A DNA stretch of 64,000 nt, from assembly GCA_030522415.1 (NCBI GenBank), contig CM060108.1, forward strand, positions 53,484,452 to 53,548,451, in the 5' to 3' direction. The stretch's first letter is position 1. Every line of letters begins with the position of its first letter. This DNA comes from Channallabes apus (Eukaryota; Chordata; Actinopteri; Siluriformes; Clariidae). Made by a program: the position numbers and the translations under genes. The notes below the pieces were generated by a model, which saw only the letters and a program-made list of their open reading frames with translations, did not search any database and was not told where the DNA came from. Below, piece after piece: positions 43,831-62,575 of this stretch.

Positions 43831-44741
43831 CATTGTGTTTATGTTCGCTTAAAATAAAATGACAGAATGTCTAACACACAGGAGTGAGCAGAAAATAAAA
43901 ACAATCGTACCAGTTTCTGTTTCAGACACACGTACAACAAAAAGTTAAAAAAAACAGAAAGCAGAGGTGAAAAACACGATGAGAAATAAAAAAAAAAAAG
44001 AGAAAAAAAAATGAGACAGGACATGGTTGAGTCGAGAGACTGAGATTGTTTTCATTTTTCATCTCAAGGTCGTTTGTGTGCATCTCAAAAAAACTAAACA
44101 AAAAAAAAAAAAAAAATCACAGATTTTGTTTTTAAAGGAAGTAAAAAGACAGAAACAGGAACACGTACAGAGCCGTTATCAAAAGTGTGATTCTGTACAA
44201 ATCTGTACAAACCCCGGTGGAGCGACCTCATGTGGACAAACCGACAGAGAGAGAGAGAGACACATACACATGAGCACTTGTCTCTCACTCTCACCGTTTG
44301 GTCGCTCACATGCAGAGTGTTTCACTTACAAAATATAAATATATCTCAGCGTAAAAAAATAATCAGGCAAACTCCGGTACAAATAGAATTAGACGTGTTC
44401 TGTGTAAAACCAGACGACGCTTCGCTAGCAGATTTTATCGTCCACGGCAGCTTTGGATCGTGACTAAACCTTACAATCAGGAACTGTTAAATATCCCCGC
44501 CCCCTCTCATATGGATTTGGTGTGGCCTTTGGTTTCCGCTCCATCAGCGGCTCAGTGCGTTTCAGCTCAGACGGAGGGGGAAGGGTGAGGGTGGGGTTTT
44601 GGGTTTACAAGTGTCCTGTAGTCTGGGAAAAGGACGGAGGGAGTCCGAGTCCATCTCGGTGTGGTGGACGCGCCGGTCCGAGTCCCGTCCTGCTTCAGCA
44701 GAACCGCTGAGGCGGCTGGTTTTCAGGGCGTGGGCAGGGCG
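43831..44741 (-). other. mier1: Probable mier1 3' UTR and downstream DNA
   Basis: The part next to the stop codon (44460-44741) is GC-rich and continuous with the last exon, so it is likely 3' UTR. Farther left are A-rich runs (43989-44010, 44100-44117). I found no clear AATAAA on the minus strand, so the end of the transcript is undefined. Confidence 0.4.
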
Positions 44742-51649
<6,908 letters not shown>

Positions 51650-51720
51650 ATTGGATCTACTGAAGTTCCCGGATGTACATCTGCGCATGCGCAGCACAAG
51701 CTCCCGTCTCACTGAGGTAC
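51650..51720 (-). promoter_or_regulatory. mier1: mier1 promoter with NRF1 site
   Basis: A perfect NRF1 palindrome TGCGCATGCGCA lies at 51682-51693, and a TTCCCGGA ETS-like site (complement) nearby at 51666-51673. The start codon sits in CCAATATGGCGGAG, which resembles a YY1 site overlapping the ATG at 51649-51647. This is a TATA-less, CpG-containing promoter type. Confidence 0.6.
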
Positions 51721-52430
51721 AAAACAAAAAACAAAAGCGTGAAGAAAAAAGCGTCAATTGTCCGTTTAACGAAATAAACCGAACAGTTTATTAATAAGAA
51801 TCAATATTTTTTTGTAAGTAATTGAAGTGAGGTATAAAGGTTAAATAATATCTAACTTTAAAAAAGTTTAAAATCTACAAATTGTATATGTAAAAACTAT
51901 ATTTTTAAAAAACGTTTTTTTTGTTTGTTTTTTGGTTTGCAAATTAATTCTAAATAATGATCACATTGTATTTACATTAAGAATTTAGATTTTGCAAGAA
52001 ATTTCGCTTCGACAAAGTGAACCGAATGCCAGCTAAGTTGCACGTTCGTCCGTGAGCATTTACGCTGTTTATTATATGGCAAAATCTTATATCATAACAC
52101 AAACTTTCACCTTCAGAACGCCAGAAGCAATTATATAGTGAAGTAGTTTAAATCACTTCACACTCAATAAAACAAAAATGTTCAGCAGAAGCTCGTTCTC
52201 ACTGAGGTAAAAAAAAAAAAAAAGTGGGGAAAAATGTTTGGTTTCACAAAATAAAATGAAAAGTTTATTAATAAAAAAAACTACTTTACATAGTAAAGTA
52301 AAAACAATTAAAACAGTTTACAAAATATCTCTAAATGGCCATTTTTAATTTGCATTGAAGTGTATTTGATTTATAGACTAGTTTATCTATGTCGCTCTGA
52401 AGCTTTTCATATCATTACATAATAATTTTC
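51690..52430. repeat. Diverged local duplication upstream of mier1
   Basis: GCTCCCGTCTCACTGAGGTA followed by A-rich sequence and a CAGTTTATTAATAA motif (51702-51800) recurs as GCTCGTTCTCACTGAGGTA plus AAGTTTATTAATAA at 52190-52275. The repeat is imperfect. The same area has further echoes listed in findings. Confidence 0.45.
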
Positions 52431-52432
52431 TT

Positions 52433-52553
52433 GTGCCGATCCCAAGCCCGGATAAAAAGGGCATCCGGCGTAAAACCTGTGCCAAGTTGTAGTGCGGACT
52501 GGATACTCCGCTGTGGCGACCCCATGTCGGGAGCAGCCGAAAGACCAACAACA
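52433..52553 (+). mobile_element. Non-LTR retrotransposon 3'-end insertion
   Basis: A 121-bp piece with GGGCATCCGGCGTAAAACCT, CCGCTGTGGCGACCCCATG and GGGAGCAGCCGAAAG ends in an ACA-rich tail. It is flanked by the 16-bp repeats ACATAATAATTTTCTT (52417-52432) and ACATAATTATTTTCTT (52554-52569), one mismatch. The tail and long duplication identify a severely 5'-truncated LINE insertion. Confidence 0.8.
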
Positions 52554-52569
52554 ACATAATTATTTTCTT

Positions 52570-53649
52570 TACCATTTTTATTCATGTAAGGATACAGTTG
52601 AACCAGCCAGTGCCCTCCCTTACACATTTTCACCTTTAGAATTTAACCTCCACGTATAAACCATTATAATGTCTACCAGATTGATTTGAATTTTTACGTT
52701 TTTTAAAAACTGTCAAAATGATCAGTCACATTTTATAAAACAAACATTTTCTGCATTCTTACAGCATGACAAAATATGTTTAAAACACACTATTATACAT
52801 CAGTCAGTTCTGACTGAGCAGTCTGATTGGAGCTGCCAAAAAATTAGCGACAGTTCCTAAATGTACATTTGTACACACGCAGCAGACAGTCTGTCTATCA
52901 ATCCAACTTTAGCAAACTTTGTGTTGGCAGATTGGACATTTCTATTAAATAAAAAAAAATAAAATGAAAAGTGAAAAAAAAAACGGTTGTAGTGTAAACA
53001 TTTATACACATTTAAAGCAAACAATGATATACATCTTACAGATCTCATGCATAAAGAAACCGTCAGGTATCTCAGTGTTCATTAAAAAAAAAAACTACAA
53101 TACACTATAATTATACAACATATAATATAATAGCGTGCACTTCAGAATTATCAACACTTTTCTTAAACAGGAGAAATGATACAATACATGAAATACAAAT
53201 TTACACACATGCAACTATTTCCTTTTATTTCCATCACAGCATGTTTTTGTAACAGTATTTATCTTAGTAATATACTGAAATGCAGTATTTTAAAATAAGT
53301 AGACCTGCAAATAAATTTCTGGATTATTAATAAACTTGGTCTTGTTGTTCAGTGTCTCTCTTGATCTCTGTGAACACTTTGACTCATGTCCTGTTTCCTT
53401 AGTACAGTTAAAACATCTATTTTCACACATTTCCATTGGGGGGACATTGAACAAGCTTTAATAGTAAGATGGTTGATGGTTTTATTACAGCTTTTTGGAG
53501 GCTCAGTAAGATTATACCAGTTTCGTAATAAATAACATTTATTCATATATTATCAGATTGTCCAGAATACTGTCCTTCATCGTCTCCTGTCCTCTCCAGA
53601 ACTTACACTTGATGATGTTTTAGCGTGTTGAATAGTACACATGTTCATG
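52570..53649 (-). other. nppc 3' UTR region and downstream DNA
   Basis: AT-rich sequence downstream of the natriuretic peptide stop. Several minus-strand AATAAA hexamers occur (for example complementing TTTATT near 53538-53543). No other gene is recognised. Confidence 0.4.
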
Positions 53650-53849
53650 CTAGCAGCCCATTCCGCTCAGGTCACTGATTCGGTCTAGTTTAAAGCCAAA
53701 GCAGTTTTTACGAGCCTCTCTCTTACTCGACGCTCTTCTCCTCCACAGCATGGACCACTGCTTTTTCTTAGAGCTCACATCCGAATCTGTTCTATTTATA
53801 ATCAGGATCTCTGACACGTTCCCCACTGCAGTGTTATTCATCACCTCCT

Positions 53850-53910
<61 letters not shown>

Positions 53911-55451
53911 GTAAGTATGGTATTAACTTTGCCAAAATATAATACAAATTATAAAGCACTAAAACTGAAATAACTATTCTGTAATATAAACAATAAACAC
54001 TTTTATGCACAGTCTGCTCTGCACTGTAGATCCACCAGATGGAGCTCTCTAAATTACACTTCGCCAACTTTTAGGAGAATGGAATGATTAAATTTTTTTT
54101 TTTTTTTACTATATTAGCATTATTACAATAAACCCAAGAAAACAAGTACATTTGCATCAATACATTTAAAAATATATGTATTTAAAATAATTATAAGTAT
54201 CTTATTACTTTATCTTATTGTATTAAGATATCCCTCATAAATGTATAATAGTTTATTTCTTTTACTTTTTATTAATATGAACATCACACTAAATATCATT
54301 GTAGCTGTACAATAAAAATAATATATATGTAAAATAATTAAAATATAATATATGAAAATAAGTTTGAATAAGATGTTTGTTTTACTTTTATTACTTGAAG
54401 AAATTCTTTGTAAATGTATCTTTAAAAAAGTAATAAAATAAAATCAGAATAGGGCCCTCATGTATGTGGACTTTAATACTGGGCTTTGACCTGTCACATG
54501 AGATATTCCTGATTATTTCAGGCATTTGAAAACAATTTGCATCTTTAAAACAAAAATATAAACAGCTGGTTCTTCATGTAATGTAAAATTATTACAAGTA
54601 GCACTAAGAATACACAATGCAAGAAATTGAACAAAAATATTATACACAGCTAATAACTGTGATATGTGAATCCCTTGTGGTCTTACCTGTGGCCCCGCCC
54701 ACTAATATATAGGATATTTTTGAGTAAAAGTTGTACCCCCTGTCTGAATTAAAACAAGTGAAGTGAAAATTTTTTAAAATTACAAAAGAAACAAAGTTTT
54801 GTTGTTTTCATGTGGTGCAGAATACAGTATGTGTGTTTGTGATAGCGTGTGTAGAGTTTAATTTATTTTACTTTGTATTAATACAGAGATATAAATATGT
54901 GTGTGGATGTGCTGGAGCAGATCAGAATCTGATTGGCTCTTGTACTGTTCCTGAATCCTCCGCCCAGCTCCTACAATCTGCCTTGATAGGCCATATTAAG
55001 GATCAGACCTGGTGTATCCCAGTGGAACATCAAGCACCTCCTCATCACTGCACACACTTATGAATCCTCATGGCTGGATTTTAAACCTTTAGACCCTTTA
55101 AACACTTTACGATGTGCTGTCACTGCACTCCTATGCTAATGAGAGCATTTTGAGACTCAAAATTGCGATCGGTTTTCTTCAATCCAATTTACCTTTAAGA
55201 ACGTTGACTCAGACGTGCTAACGTTGCAGAGTGTTGAGATAATTTTATGTTGCAAACCATAATCTAACTCTCTCGTTACTTTACAATCAAGTAAACGCAC
55301 AGGGCAGATGTGAACACACGTCCTCCATCGGAGCATATATGTACAGTATACTAACCGTGAGCTGGAGCGATGTTAGCGGTTTAGCGCCGGACTTCAGAAA
55401 CCCGCTGATCACTAGGACTCCGTACACCAGGGTGTAGTACGTGATAACCAT
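53650..55451 (-). CDS. nppc: C-type natriuretic peptide precursor, 2 coding exons
   Basis: CNP is a secreted peptide that signals through the guanylyl cyclase receptor NPR-B. Exon 1 (55451-55356) encodes Met plus a hydrophobic signal segment (YYTLVYGVLVISGF) and the start of the propeptide, GAKPLTSLQLT; human NPPC has EAKPG at the same place and a comparably placed intron. Exon 2 (53847-53650) encodes the rest. The total is 97 aa (human 126). The C-terminus is CFGFKLDRISDLSGMGC followed directly by TAG: a 17-residue ring with no tail, the hallmark of CNP rather than ANP or BNP. A minimal R-E-A-R furin-type site precedes Lys-Asn-Cys, so the mature peptide may be 19 aa. Three N-glycosylation sequons (NNT, NVS, NRT) lie in the propeptide. 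Ring variants: Met where SGLGC is usual, and Phe after CFG. The CNP-1 to CNP-4 subtype is undetermined. Confidence 0.88.
53854..53907. repeat. (CA)n directly at the nppc exon 2 acceptor
   Basis: About 27 CA units on the plus strand, which are (TG)n in the nppc transcript ending GTTTAG at the exon 2 acceptor. Confidence 0.9.
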
Positions 55452-55506
55452 GACCTCCTCAGACCTCAGAACATCTGGACTAAACCGCCTGGTCTGCAGA
55501 CTCTGA

Positions 55507-55512
55507 TTTATA
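55507..55512 (-). promoter_or_regulatory. nppc: TATA box of nppc
   Basis: On the minus strand GGGTTATAAATCAG places a TATAAA 56 bp upstream of the ATG. This is a focused-promoter arrangement, in contrast to the GC-rich promoters of the other genes here. Confidence 0.65.
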
Positions 55513-55519
55513 ACCCAAT

Positions 55520-57965
55520 TATAACCATGATGTCACCACCATTCTCCTGAGCGTTCTCCTTATCTGCTGATGATCATGTGACACCCAGGAAGCATGCCAG
55601 TTGTGGTGTAGGTACTGATCGTTACAGCATTTACGGCCTGTAGACCTCAATCTGACCTAGATATGGAGTTCACAAAACCATGACTCATTGACTGTAAATG
55701 GACCAGGAATATGGTGGAAAAAAGTGCATAGAGTATGTTTACAAACATGCTGGAATAAGCTGAATTAATTAAAATAATGCAAACACAGGACTCTCCCATA
55801 GGAGTTGAGAATTCTGTCCTCTGGGGAAATCCATAAAGGTTGTATGTAGAAACCTGTAGTAGAATGTTCTTGCAGTAAATGGGTTGTAGGTAGAATATTT
55901 TTGGAAGCTACTTTAAGAACACTTACGTATTCAGTGATCAAGCATATGGGATGGTGCAAGGCCACGGGGCCACAATCCTTGAAAGTTCCTTTGTGAATGT
56001 CTGATAAGGACTATCATGAGACTGAAAGCTGGACCACACTTGCGTGATCCCCTGGACTGGACTTGTGAACTAACCCCCAGTCAGCCCCACCCAGTGCACT
56101 TGCACAAACCCCCCCAGACAGTATAGCATATAGTATATGTACAGTTTACATTAGAAAGGAACTACTGGAGCAAGGCACAAGTTTCATGGAAGTGACATCT
56201 ACACTATCTTCACTTTATCATAGCCCGGTTTAGTTGGAACTGTTGGACAGTTCTCTCCATATTCCCTAGGTATGTTGTAAAAGGGGGCAGGGTGGATATT
56301 CAAAGGGGCACCTAGACATATTCTTCTCAGTGAAGGAGGAACAGGAATCACTCCCCTTGTTCAGCTTCACAAAAAAAAAAACAATCTTAAGTTCCTGGCT
56401 TTTACAGTTTTGTTGGTATACAGATGGAAGGTCAGGACCTGTATTAACTAAACGTCTCAGAGTAGAAAATCACTTTTAAGTGGCAAAACTTTTTCAGAGT
56501 GACGCAGTTTTGGTCATACTTTTAGGAGTAGGAGTAAGAGCGATTTATCAACATAGGATATATATTTTTTAAAATCAAAATAGGAAACTCCCATCTCCAT
56601 CAAAATGTAGGAGAGCTCTGAAGGTGCCCTAACTGTTTATGAGTAGTGAGGAAATGGTATTCAGGCAGAGATGTGTGCGGAGGAGAGAAGTTTTAGTAAC
56701 ACTGAGTGACACAGAGCTCATGAATGACAGATCTGGACAAAAATGAAATAGTTTTTGTGACAGATAACGTGCGGTGTATAACATTGTGAATGCTGTCTTC
56801 ACAGAAACTAAGGTGATTGCTACTTTACATGTTTTTTCTTTCCAACAATGTCTGAAATAACAAATCAAACTTTGCTCTTACAGCAGCACAGATCATGCAC
56901 AGATGACCAAACCTTTTCCACACAATTTCCTACACAGCTTGAAATTAACAAGAAACAAGATAAAAAAGGTGTAGTTAATACTAATAGGGGTGCCCTGAGG
57001 GCTTACCGATAAACACAATCTAAAAGATTAGGGAGGCTGCCAGACTTGAGTCATGCTTTACTGGCAGTTTTTATAGCAAATCTGCAACCACATCTGGAGA
57101 AGACACACAGAATACCTGAAACCAGTCAAACGAGGTGGACACAGGACTAATGTGACATGTTTTTTTTTTTTTTTTCAGCCGAAGAAAACACCAAGACACA
57201 CATGCACTTTTAATCTGAAGACATTTCCACTAATCTTCTCTTTCCCCACTCTGAACTAACTCTGTACTATACACACTGTCTGCTCCTATACACTTACCAG
57301 AGATAATAAATGACTGTGTGCTGAAATCCTCCAGCATCCCGAATCTGGCTAATTGATGTTCCCAAATTGCCTGTAGTGTGTGAATGAGTGAGTGAATGTT
57401 GACCGGAGCATCCTCCTTTCTACGGTTGCTAGAAATGAGACAGCAGGTCTTTAGGAGATGATGTACCATTACTAGTCTGGTGGAGTTACCTTCAGAGACT
57501 GGAAGGTTTACATCATGTGATCAACCCCGCTGCAGTATAGCAGAAAACAAACAGGAGCACAAACTGTTCATGGGTGCTGATCCCTGATATATATCAGTTA
57601 GTTCAAGCGACTCATCTGAGATCTGTCTGGGAGCTGATGTACCCTGGTGATCAGTGAAGTCCTGACTACCTCAAAGAGCCCACAGCATGCAGGTTCCCAA
57701 GTATCGATATACAGTATGTAGAGCAGGAATAGCTCGGTGCATGACGGTTTGGACTACTGATCGGAGGTTCTGGAAGCTGAGAATTGCTGATAAAATTCTG
57801 GTAAAAGTATATGGTAGAGCAGTGGTTCCCACCCCTGGTCTTGGAGGGAGTCCGTGTCCCATGTTTCCCCACACACCAAGTTTAATTCAGAAAAAGGCTG
57901 GGCTCTCAGGGTTCAGCGCTGGGAACTCCTGTCTTAGTGATGATGGGGCTGAACACATTAAATAT
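55520..57965. other. Intergenic, no gene supported
   Basis: Mostly AT-rich with a T run at 57161-57176. A short SINE-body fragment (CTAATTGATGTTCCCAAATT and TGCCTGTAGTGTGTGAATGA, about 57348-57395) and an AGTGGTTCCCACCCCTGGTC motif typical of a fish repeat (57820-57845) are the only items recognised. Confidence 0.4.
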
Positions 57966-60075
57966 ATTCAATTCAATTCAATTCAGTTTTATTTGTATAG
58001 CGCTTTTAACAATTGACATTGTCTCAAAACAGCTTTACACAATCAAAAGAATTATTTAAGTTTGTATGGAATGTGAATGTGTATGAATCAAAATGTTCAG
58101 ATAGTCCCTGGTGAGCAAGCAGAGGGCGACAGTGGCAAGGAAAAACTCCCTGAGATGGTAATAGGAAGAAACCTTGAGAGGAACCAGACTCGACAGGGAA
58201 CCCATCCTCATCTGGGTGAAACAGATAGTAGGAAATGATCTGCATTTATACAGTGTTAAGTGTTAGGTTCAGCTATAATATTTGATGTTAATTGATGTTA
58301 TAATACTTGATGTTAAAATGGAGTCCAGTAGTTATTCGAGACTCAGATAGACTTGTAGAAAGTTCCAGTCCTGAACTATCGAATTGTCAAGTCCTCAGAG
58401 AAACAGCTGACCACACCAGTCGAGGCCAGAACCATCTTCTAAGTATAGAGAATCATCCCCAGACACCAGACGCATCCTAAAGAGACACACGGGGCATCCA
58501 TGCGATGAGACCTCCAACCAGAAACCGGGCACCAGGATGGATCAGACAGGTCCGGAGGGAAGAGGGAGTCTGGATCACTGGCAGCTCAGGAACCACATGT
58601 GTAGCTCGACAGAGAGAGAGAGAAAGAGTGAAAGGGGGAGACAGGGGGAGAGAGGAAAGAGAAAGAGGGGGAGGAAGAGAAGAGGAGGAGAGATTGCAAT
58701 TAGGTATGGTCACAGTCACAATGTCTAATGTGAATGTATATTTACTGTAGAGTGCAAGCAGGGACTCCGGCAGGACTAACTATGACAGCATAACTAAAAG
58801 GGAGGAGCCAGAAGGAAACACAAACATGAGGGGGAACTGAGATGTAAAGCAAACAATCACCTCACCGTCAACAAACCTGAGTGATCAAATGAGACTGAGG
58901 AAGACAGCATCTAAACATACCAGTTCACCATAATACTCTACGTCCATGAGTCCCCCAGATCTGCTCCTTTACCTTATGGCAAATCTATTTATAAAATGCT
59001 TGGTTAAATAAATAGGTTTTTAGCCTAGACTTAAACACTGAGACTGTGTCTGAGTCCCGAACACTATTTGGAAGACTATTCCATAATTTTGGGGCTTTGT
59101 AAGAAAAAGCTCTGCCCCCAGCTGTAGTTTTCATAATACGCGGTACTGATAAGCAGCCTGCATCCTTTGACCGAAGTAGGCGTGGCGGATCGTAAGACAC
59201 TAGCAGTTCGCTCAGATACTGCGGCGCGAGACCATTTAATGCCTTATATGTCAAGAGTAGTATTTTAAAATCAATGCGAAATTTCACAGGGAGCCAATGC
59301 AGTGAAGATAGGATAGGGGTGATGTGCTCATATCTTCTGGTTCTAGTGAGGACTCTCGCTGCTGCATTCTGGACTAGCTGAAGCTTGTTTATGCACCTAA
59401 CTGAACAACCAGACAGTAAGGCATTACAATAGTCCAACCTAGAAGTGATAAAAGCATGAACTAGTTTTTCTGCATCATTTAGCGACAATATATTTCTTAT
59501 TTTGGCGATATTTCTAAGGTGAAAGAATGCTATCCTGGTGATATTATCTACATGAGCTTCAAATGAAAGGCTGGAATCTATAATCACGCCGAGGTCTTTT
59601 ACTGTTGCATTTGACGGAACAGAAAGGCCATCTAAAGTTACGGTGTGATCTAAGATTTTACTTCTAGCTGTATGCGGTCCTATGACTAGAACTTCTGTCT
59701 TATCCGGATTAAGCAGAAGGAAGTTAATTAGCATCCAATTTCTTATGTCCTGAACACATTGCTCAACTTTAGTAAGATGGTTTTTCTCATCAGGTTTTGT
59801 TGAGACGTATAGCTGTGTGTCGTCAGCATAACAATGAAAACTAATACCATGCTTACGGATTATGTTGCCCAGAGGAAGCATGTAAAGGGAAAAAAGCAGT
59901 GGGCCTAAAACTGAACCCTGCGGAACGCCAAACTCCACTAGAGAACATGCAGAATAATCACCATTTAAGTCTACATACTGATAACGATCGGTCAAATAGG
60001 ATCTGAGCCAGGAGAGGGTTGTACCCTTAATTCCTACTAAATTTTCTAATCTGTGAAGAAGAATAGCATTATCAA
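57966..60075 (-). mobile_element. L2/CR1-like LINE, 5'-truncated, minus strand
   Basis: The element runs from a broken 5' end near 60075 to a 3' tail of TTCAATTCAATTCAATTCAG (plus strand) at 57969. Its 3' UTR matches the copies at 27185-27495 and 48560-48828. Coding part: see 58985-60073. Confidence 0.9.
58985..60073 (-). pseudogene. LINE reverse transcriptase C-terminal half, still open
   Basis: An open frame of more than 336 codons reads [42 protein letters not shown] (RT catalytic YADD), [67 protein letters not shown] and ends LFNQAFYK. It starts inside the RT palm because the element is 5'-truncated, so the fingers and the APE endonuclease are missing. No stop interrupts what remains, which suggests a fairly recent insertion. 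Confidence 0.88.
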
Positions 60076-60118
60076 TAGTATATTGATCATATATATATAT
60101 ATATTATATTCATTAACA

Positions 60119-60260
60119 GAGGTGGAAAAAGTAATCATATTTTGTACTTAAGTAAAAGTACTGTTACTTTAGTGAACTTTTACTGAAGTACAAGTAAAGT
60201 TACCCTTTTAAAAATCTACTCAAGTAAAAGTAAAAAGCTCATTAAAAATTTGCATAATAA
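60119..60260 (+). mobile_element. hAT-like MITE end
   Basis: CAGAGGTGGAAAAAGTAATC followed by TGTACTTAAGTAAAAGTACT and CTACTCAAGTAAAAGTAAAA is the tip of a teleost hAT MITE type, also found at 37275-37445. The right end was not located. Confidence 0.6.
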
Positions 60261-60558
60261 ATCTGTTCCCTTTGTTGTGCTTGACATCAAAGTAGTTGCA
60301 TAAATATGACCAGGGGTTTGATGATAAGAATTTGTTGGCGTTTCACTTTCAGCTGTGTCTGTATCACGGCATCTGTTTTGTCTCCATCGTTCTTGTGAAT
60401 TTAGCGCGTTTGTTCTCCATCAATCAATCAGTGCAGTGGTTTCCGGGTGCAAATTTTTTCCCTCCCCGTTGGATTATTTGTATTATTTTTCATTTTCATT
60501 CATTTATTTTTTATTCAGTAGCGAATATGATTTTAAAACTACTTTAAAATATATATAG

Positions 60559-61314
60559 AGTGGCGGACTGGCCATCTGGAGCACCGGGAGGTTTCCCGGT
60601 GGGCCGCTGGCCAATGTGGGCCAGCCCAGTCAGTACGCAAATATATGTATATTAAAAAAATGACGGAAACCATAATATTGCAGTATGTGCAATGCCATGA
60701 AAAAGTATTTGCCCTTCCTAATTTTTTTTCTTTGCATATTTGTCACACTTGTATACTGTAGGTATACACTTAAACACTTTATGAGGAAAAGACAGATTGG
60801 CCTTTTTGTTTGTGAGATATCCTGAACATTTGTCAGGGGGTATCATCGTGATGCAGTGTAAGATCTACCACTCATCAGTGTAAACTGTAAGTGCAGCAGG
60901 TCAGTGATGATGAACCAGTGCCTGCTGATGATGACCAACACGTCTCCCCTGATCTACCAGAGCCAAGTGAAAAGAATCACAATCAAACTGAACAGCTGGA
61001 ATAAAATCAGTAGCAGCATTACCTCCTGATAGTAATTATTATGGGATAGTCAATATTAATTCGTTAACGTTTCTCAGGCTTATTTCGAATTAATATTGAC
61101 TACCATAATAATTAAAATAAGCAACTAGTTTACTAGCCTGAGCTAACGCTGCTACTTTATTTCAGCTTACCTTATATTGTTATACTAGTAACTGGTGTTA
61201 AACATGTATCTCTGCATTAATGAGCCACAGTGTATTATGTGTATTATGTGTATTATGATGTGGTGCTGCTGTGGGACAGGAAGTCCAGGGACAAGGTTTG
61301 GTCCCAGTCCGCCA
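60559..61314. mobile_element. Non-autonomous hAT-like element
   Basis: The left tip AGTGGCGGACTGGCCATC and the right tip CCCAGTCCGCCACTG are inverted repeats about 755 bp apart. No transposase frame is present; the interior includes an AAAAAGTATTTGCCC motif (60708) like that of other Tc1 debris. The 8-bp duplication is not clear in the AT-rich flanks. Confidence 0.65.
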
Positions 61315-61339
61315 CTGGGTATATTTAAAATCTGGCTAA

Positions 61340-61504
61340 ACAAGTACCGTTTCCATGGTAACCACGTGCGCGTGTGTCGCCTTGGAACTCCAACTCCCAG
61401 AATGCACCGGAGCGATTTGACTCTTGACCCCGGAAGTGTAAACTGTCCTGTTTTAAACAGCTTGGTTTGGAGAGAGGCTCGTAGTTTGGCGCAAACATTA
61501 CCGG
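61340..61504 (+). promoter_or_regulatory. dis3l2: dis3l2 promoter and non-coding first exon
   Basis: Candidate sites are an RFX-like GTTTCCATGGTAAC (61349-61362), an E-box CACGTG (61363-61368), a ZNF143/Staf-like AACTCCCAGAATGCACC (61392-61408) and an ETS/GABP CCGGAAGTG (61430-61438). A donor GTGAGT follows at 61505, so the 5' UTR exon probably ends at 61504. This set of sites is a familiar housekeeping combination. Confidence 0.6.
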
Positions 61505-61771
61505 GTGAGTGTGAGATAAATAAATAAATAAATAACAGATAAATACAGACCGAGCCGCGGTGTCTCTCTCTCTGTCTCTCTCTCTCTCCCTCTCTCTCTG
61601 TGTCTGTCTGTCTGAGTTAAACCAGGGAAGGTCAGTGATGATAACCGCGTTATAGCTCTCTCTCTGTGTGTGTGTGTGTGTGTGTGTGTGTTAGCTTTAA
61701 TACGAGGGGCTTTAATATAATGTTATTTAATATAATGTTATAAACAGATTAATCACAATGATACACTTATA

Positions 61772-61815
<44 letters not shown>

Positions 61816-61869
61816 CATTTCTACTGTTAGGGTTTAAATCAGGAGGAAAATATAATCATCGTCATCATA

Positions 61870-61918
<49 letters not shown>

Positions 61919-62571
61919 AACACTAGTGATGATTATATTCTCACAGATGTTTATAATATACAGACACACAGCCTTAAGAAATACTAACTGTTTTAACTGT
62001 GTGGAAACGAGGCTATATTTAGTTCATGTCTATAAAAATAAAAGAGGTTTTTTGTCTGTACATTGGGTCAGAAATCACTCTTTTAATCATATCTTTATGT
62101 TTCATACATCGGAGGACCAGAAACCCAGTCTCAGAAAAATATTCTCTCATTATGTCTGTCTGTCTGCCTCTCCGTCTGTCTGAAGTTTAATCTGCACCAT
62201 CAGTGAATCTAATTAACAAACACAGATATTAATTAGAAAAGATAAAGTGAATATTTTGACTGGGATTAGTTGATATTTTCACTTTGTCTGAAATAACAGC
62301 GCTGAAGTGGTATAAGTGAATTTTAACACGCTGGAGTCGTTTTAAGACAAAACTTCATCTTTATCTGATCGACTTTTTCCATTTCTCATCTGTGATTCTC
62401 TCTCCGATTACCGAACAGGGAGTGTATGTCATGTGACTTGGTACTTGAATATTATAACGAGCCCTAGTCACATGACAAAGTAATTGAATATCATAATGAG
62501 CTCTTGTCACATTACCAAGTACTTAAAAACTATCTATCTGGATCTTCACCTCTATATTTGATGTTTTTCAG
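61505..62571 (+). other. dis3l2 intron 1 (5' UTR intron)
   Basis: Contains CT repeats (61563-61611), TG (61667-61690) and CA tracts (61774-61812, 61887-61916), and three imperfect units of about 40 bp at 62425-62520 (pattern CACATGACAAAGTAATTGAA). The acceptor TTTTTCAG ends at 62571. Confidence 0.5.
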
Positions 62572-62575
62572 ACAC

